Source: a virus. Taken from it: 64,000 nucleotides of DNA. The stretch lies in the IMG/VR virus record IMGVR_UViG_3300045738_002037, positions 62,001 through 126,000 of that record; one strand, given 5' to 3'. A program made the translations under genes and the position numbers. The notes beneath the pieces were generated by a model. The model saw nothing but the letters and a program-made list of their open reading frames with translations, ran no database searches and was not told where the DNA came from. Of this stretch, positions 1 through 8,618 are shown piece after piece (position 1 is the first letter of the stretch; every line of letters starts with the position of its first letter).

Positions 1-766
1 GTCCATATAAACTATGCGCGCCTGGCCCATAAGCATCTGACGATCCATAATGCCAAAACGCTGTGGTCAAAATCGGCGTATTTTGTCTTGCAAGAAACAA
101 CGCTATTAACCTTTCAAACATATGTGGCGTCCAAAAACCAACATCACTTAATTTTAAATTTTTGGCTATTTTGTGCAAATAATTTCCCAATAAATCAAAT
201 ACTTTTCGACTACACGCAAATTGATGAGAATATAGCATACGTGGCTGTTTTTCTATCGCCCAATTATAAATATCAGGATCATACTTCCTAATATAATCCC
301 ACACAAATATCCCATTGTCAAACGCATGAATATTCATAGGATCAGTTCGTGGAAACAAAGGAAAAGATTCAGGAACCTCCCATTCTTTCCATGCCCTAGA
401 AAATGAAGAATGAACGGCCAAACCAACAGCACGTTCTAAATTATTTTCAAGATGTTTATGAATTTTTTTCCACGTTTCTCCAGCTTTAAAATGCATAACA
501 TTATCCGAGTGCATGATGGCAACATGATTATCACCAATTAGCTGGTCGGCATGCTCCCAAATAGTTAAAATAACCGACGTTTCAAAAAGTGACGAATTCC
601 AAGAAGCATACGTGGGGAAAAAATCATTTGCTTCTGATAAATCAACATCTTCTATTTTAGTAGTTCCGCAAGAAATCGTCTTGCATTCCACCATCTTAGA
701 ATTAAACGCTTTTTTAGTTAACAACCTAGAAGATTGCGGGTGGCATAATTGGAATGCTTTTATCAT
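1..766 (-). CDS. hypothetical protein in glycan cluster, C-terminus cut by window edge
   Basis: An open frame of about 255 codons starts at an ATG at 766 and runs off the left edge without a stop, so the C-terminus is missing. The start overlaps the stop of the upstream glycosyltransferase as ATGA, which fixes the start and suggests translational coupling. The visible part is soluble and rich in Trp, His and Tyr, with no signal peptide or membrane segment. I do not recognise the family. It closes a same-strand run of glycosyltransferase and sulfotransferase genes, so a glycan-related role is possible, but that rests on neighbours only. Confidence 0.75.
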   Translation of the reverse strand, partial: MIKAFQLCHPQSSRLLTKKAFNSKMVECKTISCGTTKIEDVDLSEANDFFPTYASWNSSLFETSVILTIWEHADQLIGDNHVAIMHSDNVMHFKAGETWKKIHKHLENNLERAVGLAVHSSFSRAWKEWEVPESFPLFPRTDPMNIHAFDNGIFVWDYIRKYDPDIYNWAIEKQPRMLYSHQFACSRKVFDLLGNYLHKIAKNLKLSDVGFWTPHMFERLIALFLARQNTPILTTAFWHYGSSDAYGPGAHSLYG

Positions 767-1593
767 GATTTATCCATGGCCAATTTAACATTAGATAAAC
801 CCATAGATTTTAAAATAATCGACGAACCATCGTCGGCATTTAACGTTATTGGAATATAGCTTGTTAATTCATCTTTAGACCAATGCATATGCGTCCCCAA
901 TAATTCCGGAAACCTCATATTCCATTTATGATGTAAAAGTCTCATGTAAGTCCAATATTTTTTATCACCAGAAAAACTTGCAGAATATTTTCCATAATGT
1001 ATTATCGGCAAATGAGAACCCCAAATTGCATACCCAGCAGCACGTGCTTGAAGACACATATCCATTCCGTAAAAATGAAATCCATTAAACATTGGATCAA
1101 ATTTCAAACCCGTTTTTTTATTTAAAACCATTAAACATTCATCTACGCAATGTACTTGCGTAATATTCTTTTCACCATCCCAATATGGGGCGCTGTCTAA
1201 TGATTTATCTGACCCATAAACTGTTCCCACAGCTATTGTGTCTATTTTTAAAGCACCACCCCAATTGCCAATATCATATCGCGTAAATTCCATGGATATG
1301 CCAGCACTCCCCAGCATTCCCCAATTTTCAGGCAATAGGTCTATCGTGCTCGACAATATATTAAACCAATCGTCTAGCAAACTAACATCTTGATGCACAA
1401 ACACCAAAATATCAGACTTAGCCACATCAATGCCAATATTCAAGGCATTACTTGCGGAATACCTATTATCATTATTAATGATTGGGATAATTTCTATATC
1501 ATATCCATTTCGCATTTTATTAATTGATTGTAATAAACATTGGTCATAAATGTCAGCATTAGATATGCATGTTATAATCGAAAAATCTGGCAT
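763..1593 (-). CDS. glycosyltransferase, GT-A fold (Glyco_tranf_2_5-like)
   Basis: Predicted sugar-nucleotide-dependent glycosyltransferase of about 276 residues. The N-terminus (PDFSIITCIS) is the first beta strand of a GT-A fold. A motif VFVHQDVS near residue 64 is typical of the Pfam Glyco_tranf_2_5 group and includes the metal-binding acidic residue. The C-terminal half carries the FYGMDMCLQA segment, where a catalytic Asp is expected. A TTG at 1617 would add eight residues, but I prefer the ATG at 1593 because family members begin right at this strand; a GGGAG lies 15 bases upstream. Its stop overlaps the next gene's start (ATGA). Acceptor and donor cannot be read from sequence. Confidence 0.8.
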   Translation of the reverse strand: MPDFSIITCISNADIYDQCLLQSINKMRNGYDIEIIPIINNDNRYSASNALNIGIDVAKSDILVFVHQDVSLLDDWFNILSSTIDLLPENWGMLGSAGISMEFTRYDIGNWGGALKIDTIAVGTVYGSDKSLDSAPYWDGEKNITQVHCVDECLMVLNKKTGLKFDPMFNGFHFYGMDMCLQARAAGYAIWGSHLPIIHYGKYSASFSGDKKYWTYMRLLHHKWNMRFPELLGTHMHWSKDELTSYIPITLNADDGSSIILKSMGLSNVKLAMDKS

Positions 1594-1656
1594 GATGTAA
1601 TATATAATCTCCCACAAATTTAAATTGGTTATTTAATACAATGTGGAGGTTTAACC

Positions 1657-1890
1657 ATGGCACAAAGAAAAATTACTTGCATTAGCAACGTTTCAAATCA
1701 AATGATCCCAGTGATACTCAGCAAAATCGCACTTGCTAAAAAAGAAACTAGCTCTAATGTAGACTATTATCGTGAAGGTATGTTACAAATCGCTCCCGGA
1801 GCCGCAGTAGACGTTGAATCAACAAGGTTGGATGACGGCCAATTGATCCAATTAAAAAATATGGGGCTTATTTCAACAGTCGTCCGATAA
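1657..1890 (+). CDS. small conserved-looking protein, unknown function
   Basis: A 77-residue protein preceded by a strong Shine-Dalgarno GGAGG nine bases before the ATG. It is soluble and mixed alpha/beta, with no cysteine pairs beyond a single Cys and no membrane segment. It is divergent from the glycosyltransferase at 763-1593; the 63-base gap must hold promoters for both. The strong ribosome site suggests high expression, as for a small structural protein, but I do not recognise the family. A 9-bp hairpin follows the stop. Confidence 0.7.
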   Translation: MAQRKITCISNVSNQMIPVILSKIALAKKETSSNVDYYREGMLQIAPGAAVDVESTRLDDGQLIQLKNMGLISTVVR

Positions 1891-1906
1891 CATATCTACA
1901 AACTTC

Positions 1907-1945
1907 GAGCGCCCGATAATATAACGTAAATATTGCCGGGCGCTC
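1907..1945 (+). terminator. 9-bp perfect hairpin after small gene, terminator-like
   Basis: GAGCGCCCG at 1907-1915 pairs perfectly with CGGGCGCTC at 1937-1945 across a 21-base loop. It sits 16 bases after the stop of the small plus-strand gene and just before the next plus-strand gene. No U-tract follows, so it is either a weak or assisted terminator or an RNA-stability/processing hairpin. Confidence 0.45.
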
Positions 1946-1967
1946 ATGCATATCAATCAATGTTACA

Positions 1968-2756
1968 TTGGTTCATAAAATTTCTGATATTACACCACTG
2001 CTAATGGTAACATATTTCAGGCCAAACAGCCTAAAAACCTGTGTTGATTCTATCTTATCTAACACTAAATTACCGTTTAAATTATATATAATTGATAATT
2101 CACATGGCGGGATAGACAGCACATTAAAACTATACGAAAAAAATAAAAACATTCTTATATACAAAAACTCTACAAACATGGGAAAAGGCGCAGCATTCAT
2201 GCGCTATTACAATAGTATTATTAAAAAATATGACACTACATGTTTTATATCAATAGATCCAGATATTAAAGTGAGTGCCGGATGGTTATCAAAAATGCTC
2301 ACGATAAAAAACAGAATCAGAAGAAAACTTTATCCAAAAATGCACATGTCACATTTAAAAAAACATAACATGGCCAAAAGATCTGATTTTGGGCTATTAG
2401 CACCGATATTGTTAAAAGAAAAAAGCAAATTTGATATTAATAATGTCACAATGCACACAATAAACAATGATACCGAAGAAATTGTAAGTGGCATATATCG
2501 CAATAGATACACCGCTGGCCCGTTGTTGCTAATCAATAAAAATTTTTTTGAAGCTGTAAATGGATATCCGACAGGTCAATTTTACGGTAACGAAGATGGT
2601 TATCTATGCAAAAAGGCAAATCATAGAAATTTATTCACAGGATTCACAACGTCAGTTATTGTAAATCATTTAGACATTGATGATGATGAAGAATATATTA
2701 AATGGAAGAAACAGAACGTCCATGGCAATATAGATCATAAAGGTCGCTGGGACTAA
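1968..2756 (+). CDS. glycosyltransferase family 2
   Basis: Predicted GT2 enzyme of 262 residues. The N-terminal strand (LLMVTYFRPN), the SILSNT helix and the YIIDNS strand are the classic nucleotide-binding start of the GT-A fold. A DPDIK segment near residue 95 is the DXD-type metal site, and GNEDGYLCKKA near 210 fits the catalytic acidic region. No in-frame ATG precedes the fold, so the start is probably the TTG at 1968; no clear Shine-Dalgarno is visible and this start is uncertain. The 3' end overlaps the convergent sulfotransferase gene by 59 bases. Confidence 0.75.
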   Translation: MVHKISDITPLLMVTYFRPNSLKTCVDSILSNTKLPFKLYIIDNSHGGIDSTLKLYEKNKNILIYKNSTNMGKGAAFMRYYNSIIKKYDTTCFISIDPDIKVSAGWLSKMLTIKNRIRRKLYPKMHMSHLKKHNMAKRSDFGLLAPILLKEKSKFDINNVTMHTINNDTEEIVSGIYRNRYTAGPLLLINKNFFEAVNGYPTGQFYGNEDGYLCKKANHRNLFTGFTTSVIVNHLDIDDDEEYIKWKKQNVHGNIDHKGRWD

Positions 2757-3360
2757 AACGACTATAATATTTGTCTATAGCATCAACTTCAACTTCCAAC
2801 ACTTCGTCTATCAACTTTTTAGAATAAATTGCGAACTCTCTAGACGGCATGTCATTAATATTTGAATCATTTACTTTCTCAGTAGATCTGATTATATCTT
2901 CATCAAAATCTTCACCAGCATTACCTAATGCATACAATAAATCATTAACTAACGATTCTTGTTTACCAACAAAATTCACCGTTCCTGGAAGATTTTCAAT
3001 AAAAGATGCATATTCCCAAGATACCCAGCCAGACGGTTTATATCTTATACAATTTCTGACAAATTCATGAAAATCATTAGAAGCACAATTATAGTCTAAT
3101 GGGTGTGACATACGCCATCCATGCTTCATTCTAAATGACCATCTAGACTGATACCACGACAATGGATGACGCACAAAAGTAAAAATATATTTCTTATTAT
3201 AGAATACTTTATCTCTGTACCTAAGCAATTCTGGAAAATGCGAATGTTGCTTGCCGTATTCGAACGTCTCAATTTGCGCTCTAGCTATTGCATTTCTAAC
3301 CCAAACCCCACCTGTTTTAGGAATATGTAAAAATACTGATTTTGGAAGTATTAATGACAT
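2698..3360 (-). CDS. sulfotransferase family protein
   Basis: Predicted PAPS-dependent sulfotransferase of 220 residues that would move sulfate to a carbohydrate hydroxyl. HIPKTGGVW at residues 12-20 is the 5'-phosphosulfate-binding loop with its lysine. FVRHPLSWYQSRW, with Arg-His-Pro at 64-66, is the 3'-phosphate-binding motif. The length is usual for compact bacterial and phage members. It starts directly after the stop of the upstream CgeB-like glycosyltransferase (TAAATG), and its C-terminus overlaps the convergent GT2 gene by 59 bases. Sulfation of a surface glycan is the likely role; the substrate is unknown. Confidence 0.75.
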   Translation of the reverse strand: MSLILPKSVFLHIPKTGGVWVRNAIARAQIETFEYGKQHSHFPELLRYRDKVFYNKKYIFTFVRHPLSWYQSRWSFRMKHGWRMSHPLDYNCASNDFHEFVRNCIRYKPSGWVSWEYASFIENLPGTVNFVGKQESLVNDLLYALGNAGEDFDEDIIRSTEKVNDSNINDMPSREFAIYSKKLIDEVLEVEVDAIDKYYSRFSPSDLYDLYCHGRSVSSI

Positions 3361-4311
3361 TTATTGTAACATTTCTTTTGCTTCTTTATTAAACCCCAAA
3401 TTGTCCAATAAAATTGAAAGCCTATGATGATAAGTATGGTTATTTAAAACTTCTAGTTGTTGCCGCGCGGCCAACGCTAATCTTTCGCTATCATTTTCTG
3501 GGCTATTATAATACTTGCATAAATCTATGTAATGTTCCGCACTATTAGCAATAATTACTGATGCAAACAGATTTTTTAAAGTAGGCACGGGATCATGTAT
3601 AACTAATGTCCCCGACAATGCCACTTTAAACACTCTTTCTGGTATATCAATTCCATACTGATGCGTATGTATTTCTGATATACATGGCCCAATTTTACCA
3701 CTGTTCAAAAAGTCACCGGCAGAATCTTCCGCAAGCACTCCAGAACAAATTCCGTCAGGCCAATCGCCCCATCCATGCACTTTACAATGAAACTCGTTGG
3801 ATTGTAAAATTGGTAATAAAAATTTATCAATAGTTTTAGCTTTGTAATCCCATCTTCCACCAAGATAAACTACGTCATATTGCTTATTATTTAATTCACT
3901 ACGATAAAACAATGTCTTGTCAGCAGCAGTCGGCATTGGAACCCAAGGAATACCATATCGTTCTGGCCAATGACTCCATAAATTTTTATCATTTTCTTGC
4001 CCATATCCAAACACAACATCAGGATTTTTATCAACAACCCAATTAATATTGCTCGACAATTCATTTATCGGACCCAAATCAACAGGGCCACAAGGATTTA
4101 CATGAATTGCAGTTTTTGTTGAATTATCATCTGGCATAGGTTGCTTATGACCCGAACAACCTATATAAAGATCCGGTTCAAACAAAAACCATGAATCTGT
4201 GTTGCCATCCCACCGTTGAATTTCATGGCCTTTAGATCTAAAGGCATTTATGAAGCCATCGGTAATGTACCCCCACGCACCACCGGGCCTATGGCAAATT
4301 AATATTTTCAT
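3361..4311 (-). CDS. CgeB-like glycosyltransferase (GT-B fold)
   Basis: A 316-residue protein with the layout of GT-B glycosyltransferases of the CgeB/Glyco_trans_1_2 type. The N-terminal Rossmann half begins MKILICHRPGGAW. The linker has VVYLGGRWDYKAK (about 148-160), and the C-terminal donor domain carries YGIDIPERVFKVALSGTLVIHD, split here as the ERVFKVALSGT helix and the following strand, plus repeated small helices ending in LEVLNNHTYHHR. It lies between two sulfotransferase genes and overlaps the upstream one as ATGA, so it is probably co-translated with them. The donor sugar is unknown. Confidence 0.7.
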   Translation of the reverse strand: MKILICHRPGGAWGYITDGFINAFRSKGHEIQRWDGNTDSWFLFEPDLYIGCSGHKQPMPDDNSTKTAIHVNPCGPVDLGPINELSSNINWVVDKNPDVVFGYGQENDKNLWSHWPERYGIPWVPMPTAADKTLFYRSELNNKQYDVVYLGGRWDYKAKTIDKFLLPILQSNEFHCKVHGWGDWPDGICSGVLAEDSAGDFLNSGKIGPCISEIHTHQYGIDIPERVFKVALSGTLVIHDPVPTLKNLFASVIIANSAEHYIDLCKYYNSPENDSERLALAARQQLEVLNNHTYHHRLSILLDNLGFNKEAKEMLQ

Positions 4312-4916
4312 TCTTCTTCTTTTATAATCGACATTCCATAATAATCAAAATCTAAACTATATACATGCTTAAAAAAATCGAATTGTTTACGTGTTAATTT
4401 AAAATTACTCTTATTGGATTTATTTATAGCAATGTCAACAATTGCAGTGTTTGATATTTTTTCTATAATGTTTTTAAATTTTGTATTAATAAGACTTATG
4501 TCAAAAATATGGTCATAATAATTAGCATTAACACCTATAAAAGTTACTTGTGTTTGCGAATGTTTTCTTATATCTGGACACGCATGCAAGGGCCAAAAAT
4601 TACGAAAAAAGTATTCAAAAGAAGTATCATCTAAATTTGGTTTATTTCTCCTTTTAATTCTGTCGCCCCATATACTTTTAATTCGTTTAATTGGGTCACG
4701 CACAATTGCAATTTTAATATCAATTGGAAGTTTCTCCTTATTTTTATAAAAATAAGGAGAAGAATGAACAGAATATGGTTCTAATATTTTCCTAGATTTT
4801 GATTTACTTAAAACCTTGTTGCAAAACGGATACGCTAATATTGACGTTACACTTGTAATCCCACATTTCAACGCCACATTAATTTCCACCATTGTGCCGT
4901 TGTAATTTACTATCAT
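4308..4916 (-). CDS. sulfotransferase family protein (second copy in cluster)
   Basis: A 202-residue protein with the two PAPS-binding signatures of carbohydrate sulfotransferases: ALKCGITSV at residues 15-23 as the 5' loop and IVRDPIKRIKS with Arg-Asp-Pro at 73-75 as the 3' motif. It is a distant relative of the 2698-3360 product, not a close duplicate, and is nearer the Sulfotransfer_2 group. The C-terminus ends in an acidic EEE whose codons form a purine-rich sequence directly before the next start, and the stop overlaps that start (ATGA). It is therefore part of a tightly coupled operon. Confidence 0.65.
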   Translation of the reverse strand: MIVNYNGTMVEINVALKCGITSVTSILAYPFCNKVLSKSKSRKILEPYSVHSSPYFYKNKEKLPIDIKIAIVRDPIKRIKSIWGDRIKRRNKPNLDDTSFEYFFRNFWPLHACPDIRKHSQTQVTFIGVNANYYDHIFDISLINTKFKNIIEKISNTAIVDIAINKSNKSNFKLTRKQFDFFKHVYSLDFDYYGMSIIKEEE

Positions 4917-5143
4917 TCTTCTTCTTCTATAATCGGTATTTCATTTGATTTTACAACAAGTTCAACATCTTCCAATTTACAATATATGTCATATTCAAAC
5001 CCCGCAACATTAACCGTAAGCATGTTATTGTCAGATGCAAAGGACACAGTCCCCGTAATATCTTTATTATGGCAAAATATTGCCGCTTCCGCTGTCACCC
5101 CAGATTTAAACCTAATGATGTCTCCGCGCGCGATTTTAATCAT
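4913..5143 (-). CDS. small beta-rich protein, unknown function
   Basis: A 76-residue protein predicted to be mostly beta strand (DIIRF, GTVSFAS, MLTVNVAG), which looks like a small SH3- or KOW-like barrel. I do not recognise it. It ends in IIEEEE, like the next gene's IIKEEE, and overlaps the downstream sulfotransferase gene as ATGA. It sits between the double glycosyltransferase and the sulfotransferase, so it may be a cofactor of that cluster or an unrelated structural protein. Confidence 0.6.
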   Translation of the reverse strand: MIKIARGDIIRFKSGVTAEAAIFCHNKDITGTVSFASDNNMLTVNVAGFEYDIYCKLEDVELVVKSNEIPIIEEEE

Positions 5144-5147
5144 TAAT

Positions 5148-7241
5148 TTATTCCTTCAATGCATTGTCCAAATCATCGCCATAGCCATTACGCCTTAATT
5201 GTTCATGTTGCACGGCAATTCTTTGTTCTATAGTATTACCGGCCAATTGTTTTTCTATTTTCTTATTTGTTTGGTGATGATCGCCCCATCCTTCGGCCCT
5301 AGGGTGCCATAGATGTAAAAGATCTAATGACCTTTCGCCATAAAATCTATCCACACCTTCCGCCAATCTACTATAAAAATCACAGTCTTCACAACCGTAG
5401 CCCCAAAAATCCTCATTAAACCCGCCAATTTTCCAATATGCACTTAAATTACACGCAAGAGAACCGCCTTCATAATAAGTCACAACTCTATCGCAATGCA
5501 ATTGCTCGTCAACTGTTTTATTTATACTTATTTGAGATGTAGTTTCTTTAGACACATAAAGAACTTTACTGCCAACATGACAGGCGTCATGCCCTTTTAA
5601 CAATGAATATATCATTTTCGTATAATGAGCAGGCACAATCATATCAGCATCATGCAATATAACGCTTTTGGTTTGAACATTCGACATCCCCATATTAAAC
5701 GCAATGGCTTTATTAAACAGAGGATTGTCGCCTCCGTCAGCATGAAAATATTTAGATGGCATTAATGACTGAATATCAATATTGTTTTCGGTATCTTGCT
5801 CTACAACGATAATTTCAATTTGCGGAAATCTTTGCGCTCTAATATTATCTAAAACTGTAATAATTTCATCTTTCCTGTGAAAATTCCTAAGCGGAACAAC
5901 ATATGTTATGACAGGAACAGATGAAGAATCCGATGGCTCTATAAAAACGAGCGATTTTTTGGCTTCATGCACTTTTCTAGCTTCATGCAATAATTCTTGC
6001 CTATTTTCCACAGCTGAATTTTCTGGATGTATTACAAAAAATTGGTTTGCGCCTTCTATGTCAAAAAACCCAGCGGGTTGTAAACCAAACTCAAACGACC
6101 TACTGGACCAATCAACATGTTCCATGCCATACAAACCATAAGATTCATCAAAATAACCACACTCAGATATCATCTTATTACTAAAAGCTAATACGGCCCC
6201 TTGAGGTCTTTTGCCAATCCTTAACAAATTATGGCCGTCAACATTAACAGCGTCAAGCGGTTTGGCGTTGTATACGCCAACTTGATTATACATAAAATGA
6301 TGAAACCCCGTGCGCTTCATCGCGTCTATGTAAAAAGTATCCCATCCTTTTTGCACTATTTCAACATCATCATTTAACACAATACCATAATCAAATCTTT
6401 TAAGACATCTGAGCAATCTATTAGTATTGCCAGCAATGCCCAATCTTTTATCATTTCTCAATATTACAAAATTTGGGCTTTTTTCTAAAGCAGATAAATA
6501 ACTAACAATTTCAGAACCATCGCTGGCATCGTCACTTATGAAGACCGTAGTCTGTTGCAAATTAGTGTAGGAAACAATAGATCTTATTAATCTATGAAGA
6601 ACATCTGGTCTATTATATGACAATATCCCAACGCCTATGCCATTGCTAATTGGGTAATTATTGTTTTTAATATTATCTTGAAGTAATTCATTGGCATCTG
6701 CTCTTGATATTCTTCCAACAACCCGTCTGTTTGGATTATCATCGATATAATTTATATGCGGCCTTTTTATTTGCCTATTCATTTTGGCATTTTTCATAAT
6801 TTTTTGCGTACTATTTTGCACGAATTTCATTTTGTTTGAAGATCCTTGCGTTCTTTGCAATTCTATTTCATGTTCTATTCTAGCTTTTTTTATTTGTCGA
6901 TTTTTTGTAGTTCTTGATTTTGCCAATCTATTTAATTTAGCCTCTCTTTCTGTTTGTTGCTTTTTAGCTTGTATGTCAAAAACAGTCTCAATGTTATCAA
7001 GTGCTTTTTGAGATGCTTGGTTTAATATTGTCCTAGTATCAGACACTCTTTTAATCGGCTCATTATCCTCCACAATAATCTGTTCTTGATGCTCATTGAC
7101 AGATTTTATAAAACCCCTAGCTTTATATCTATCAAAATATTCAGACAAAACAATACGCTGTCCTTTATTAACTCGTATAGTCCTCCCGTCAGGACCCACA
7201 AGATACACGGCATACAAATTTGGATTAATATATTCCGGCAT
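5148..7241 (-). CDS. two-domain glycosyltransferase fusion (GT2 plus beta4GalT-like C-domain)
   Basis: A 697-residue protein with three parts. Residues 1-190 are a non-catalytic region with a small beta domain followed by a long basic, Lys/Arg/Gln-rich helix. Residues about 200-430 are a GT2 domain: GVGILSYNRPD, FISDDASDG and LNDDVEI as the DXD-type site. Residues about 450-690 are a second GT-A domain: TYVVPLRNFHR, LHDADMIVP, and GGFNEDFWGYGCEDCDFYSR near 605-625, which matches the catalytic C-terminal signature of beta-1,4-galactosyltransferase-like enzymes (Glyco_transf_7C). Two catalytic domains in one chain suggest sequential addition of two sugars, as in bacterial chondroitin or heparosan-type polymerases. 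Acceptor unknown. Confidence 0.8.
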   Translation of the reverse strand: MPEYINPNLYAVYLVGPDGRTIRVNKGQRIVLSEYFDRYKARGFIKSVNEHQEQIIVEDNEPIKRVSDTRTILNQASQKALDNIETVFDIQAKKQQTEREAKLNRLAKSRTTKNRQIKKARIEHEIELQRTQGSSNKMKFVQNSTQKIMKNAKMNRQIKRPHINYIDDNPNRRVVGRISRADANELLQDNIKNNNYPISNGIGVGILSYNRPDVLHRLIRSIVSYTNLQQTTVFISDDASDGSEIVSYLSALEKSPNFVILRNDKRLGIAGNTNRLLRCLKRFDYGIVLNDDVEIVQKGWDTFYIDAMKRTGFHHFMYNQVGVYNAKPLDAVNVDGHNLLRIGKRPQGAVLAFSNKMISECGYFDESYGLYGMEHVDWSSRSFEFGLQPAGFFDIEGANQFFVIHPENSAVENRQELLHEARKVHEAKKSLVFIEPSDSSSVPVITYVVPLRNFHRKDEIITVLDNIRAQRFPQIEIIVVEQDTENNIDIQSLMPSKYFHADGGDNPLFNKAIAFNMGMSNVQTKSVILHDADMIVPAHYTKMIYSLLKGHDACHVGSKVLYVSKETTSQISINKTVDEQLHCDRVVTYYEGGSLACNLSAYWKIGGFNEDFWGYGCEDCDFYSRLAEGVDRFYGERSLDLLHLWHPRAEGWGDHHQTNKKIEKQLAGNTIEQRIAVQHEQLRRNGYGDDLDNALKE

Positions 7242-7242
7242 A

Positions 7243-7857
7243 TTATCGTTTTACTTCAACATACAATGGGGTATAAACACCAGTTACTTGATTATGATGT
7301 ACTCTAAACCTACTGGGTTTTATTATTAAATCGCCTTCATAAGACCCAGTGCCTTTATTAATAAATTCAATAGCTCTATCATCGATTATTTCTGTTTTAA
7401 TAATTTCTTGAGTTTTCATAATTTTACCGAATATATCTTTTATCATCCCAGGGCCAGCGAATTTATTTAAAGACAATTGCATGTCAACTAATGTCAGCTC
7501 GTCTTTAGTTGCAAAATAAAATTGAGCTTGTTCTATTTTAATCAACTGCATTGTGTGCAAAAAAGACGCAGCATGATTTTCCAAAAAATCAGCCGCAGCA
7601 TCAAAATATGGATGGTCCGAATTTTCCTCTATTATATCTATTTTATTACCGCGCCAATCGCCACACATTATATAAACATCGTCTTCAGAAGGAATTCGAT
7701 ATATTAACACAGACAAGCCATTGTCGCCATAATGTTTTATAATATAACTAAATATATTATTAATAGACTTAGTATTGTCAAAAGACAAAAAATCAGGATA
7801 CATCAATATACTTGGTAAATCAGATGTACCATACTGTTGCGTTGTGTTGTGCGTCAT
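7243..7857 (-). CDS. unknown protein, possibly structural
   Basis: A 204-residue soluble protein of mixed alpha/beta character that I do not recognise. The ATG at 7857 makes a 38-base overlap with the upstream gene. An internal ATG at 7803 would remove the overlap and still leave a complete-looking protein, so the start is uncertain. One base separates its stop from the ATG of the glycosyltransferase fusion. It belongs to a minus-strand run of short genes (7243-10864) that looks like a structural or packaging neighbourhood, but no motif proves that. Confidence 0.65.
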   Translation of the reverse strand: MTHNTTQQYGTSDLPSILMYPDFLSFDNTKSINNIFSYIIKHYGDNGLSVLIYRIPSEDDVYIMCGDWRGNKIDIIEENSDHPYFDAAADFLENHAASFLHTMQLIKIEQAQFYFATKDELTLVDMQLSLNKFAGPGMIKDIFGKIMKTQEIIKTEIIDDRAIEFINKGTGSYEGDLIIKPSRFRVHHNQVTGVYTPLYVEVKR

Positions 7858-8134
7858 GCCTTAAAACAGCCCAACTGCTACGAGTAGAATTTCTAATTTT
7901 ATTTAAATTCTTCTTATAAGTATATTTATCAAACGACGGGTGGTCCAATGTAAACAATAGATACGGAGTGCCTTCAAATATTATGTGAACTTCATTGGTA
8001 TCTACGTCATAATTAGACACAACACCGTGCCAAGTTGAAAACCATTTAGACCACGTTACATAGTCCCCATATTCAGGCGCATAATCTTTAATGCTTTTAT
8101 AAGCGGCCAACGGCGGCAATTCTACATCAGGCAT
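7820..8134 (-). CDS. unknown small protein
   Basis: A 104-residue protein with a central beta-rich, aromatic stretch (YGDYVTWSKWFSTWHG, EVHIIFEG) that could form a small barrel. It is not recognised. It overlaps its upstream neighbour by 8 bases and its downstream neighbour by up to 38, as expected of coupled phage genes. No membrane segment, signal peptide or zinc motif. Confidence 0.65.
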   Translation of the reverse strand: MPDVELPPLAAYKSIKDYAPEYGDYVTWSKWFSTWHGVVSNYDVDTNEVHIIFEGTPYLLFTLDHPSFDKYTYKKNLNKIRNSTRSSWAVLRHDAQHNATVWYI

Positions 8135-8618
8135 TTTTAAGTACTCTGGTTAATTTATGGTTGAATATTCTATACCTATACTCATAATCACCAATATCCC
8201 AACATATCAATAAACCTTTCCTGGTTGCCCCCAACCATTGATTTAATAACGGATCAACCCATGTTATAGAATCTTCTGCATTGCCGATCCAAGCTGGCTC
8301 CATTAACTTCCCGTTTACTTCAATCGGAATCGGCGTATTATCGTTCTTCCGGGATTCCATCCTGTTTTTTATAATTGTCAATCCTTCTAATAATATTTCA
8401 CGCTTACTTCTTGATTTTGTGTCAGCATTTACACTATAAGTATCATCATCAATTAAATTGGCCTTAATGTTTATAGTATCATGTTGCTTTTCTCTAGCTG
8501 GATCAAATTCCGCTATTAACCTTTTTATATCATTTACACTGCGAACTTCAACAGGATCAAGAACACTCTCGTCTAAACGCTGAGCATTTCTCTTTCTAAT
8601 TTTCTCCATATTATCCAT
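8127..8618 (-). CDS. unknown protein
   Basis: A 163-residue protein. The first half is charged and helical (Lys/Arg/Asp-rich), and the second is a compact globular part rich in Trp and Tyr (WIGNAEDSITW, GDYEYRYRIFNH). I do not recognise it. Both ends overlap neighbouring genes by 8 bases. Context suggests a virion or assembly protein, without direct evidence. Confidence 0.65.
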   Translation of the reverse strand: MDNMEKIRKRNAQRLDESVLDPVEVRSVNDIKRLIAEFDPAREKQHDTINIKANLIDDDTYSVNADTKSRSKREILLEGLTIIKNRMESRKNDNTPIPIEVNGKLMEPAWIGNAEDSITWVDPLLNQWLGATRKGLLICWDIGDYEYRYRIFNHKLTRVLKNA

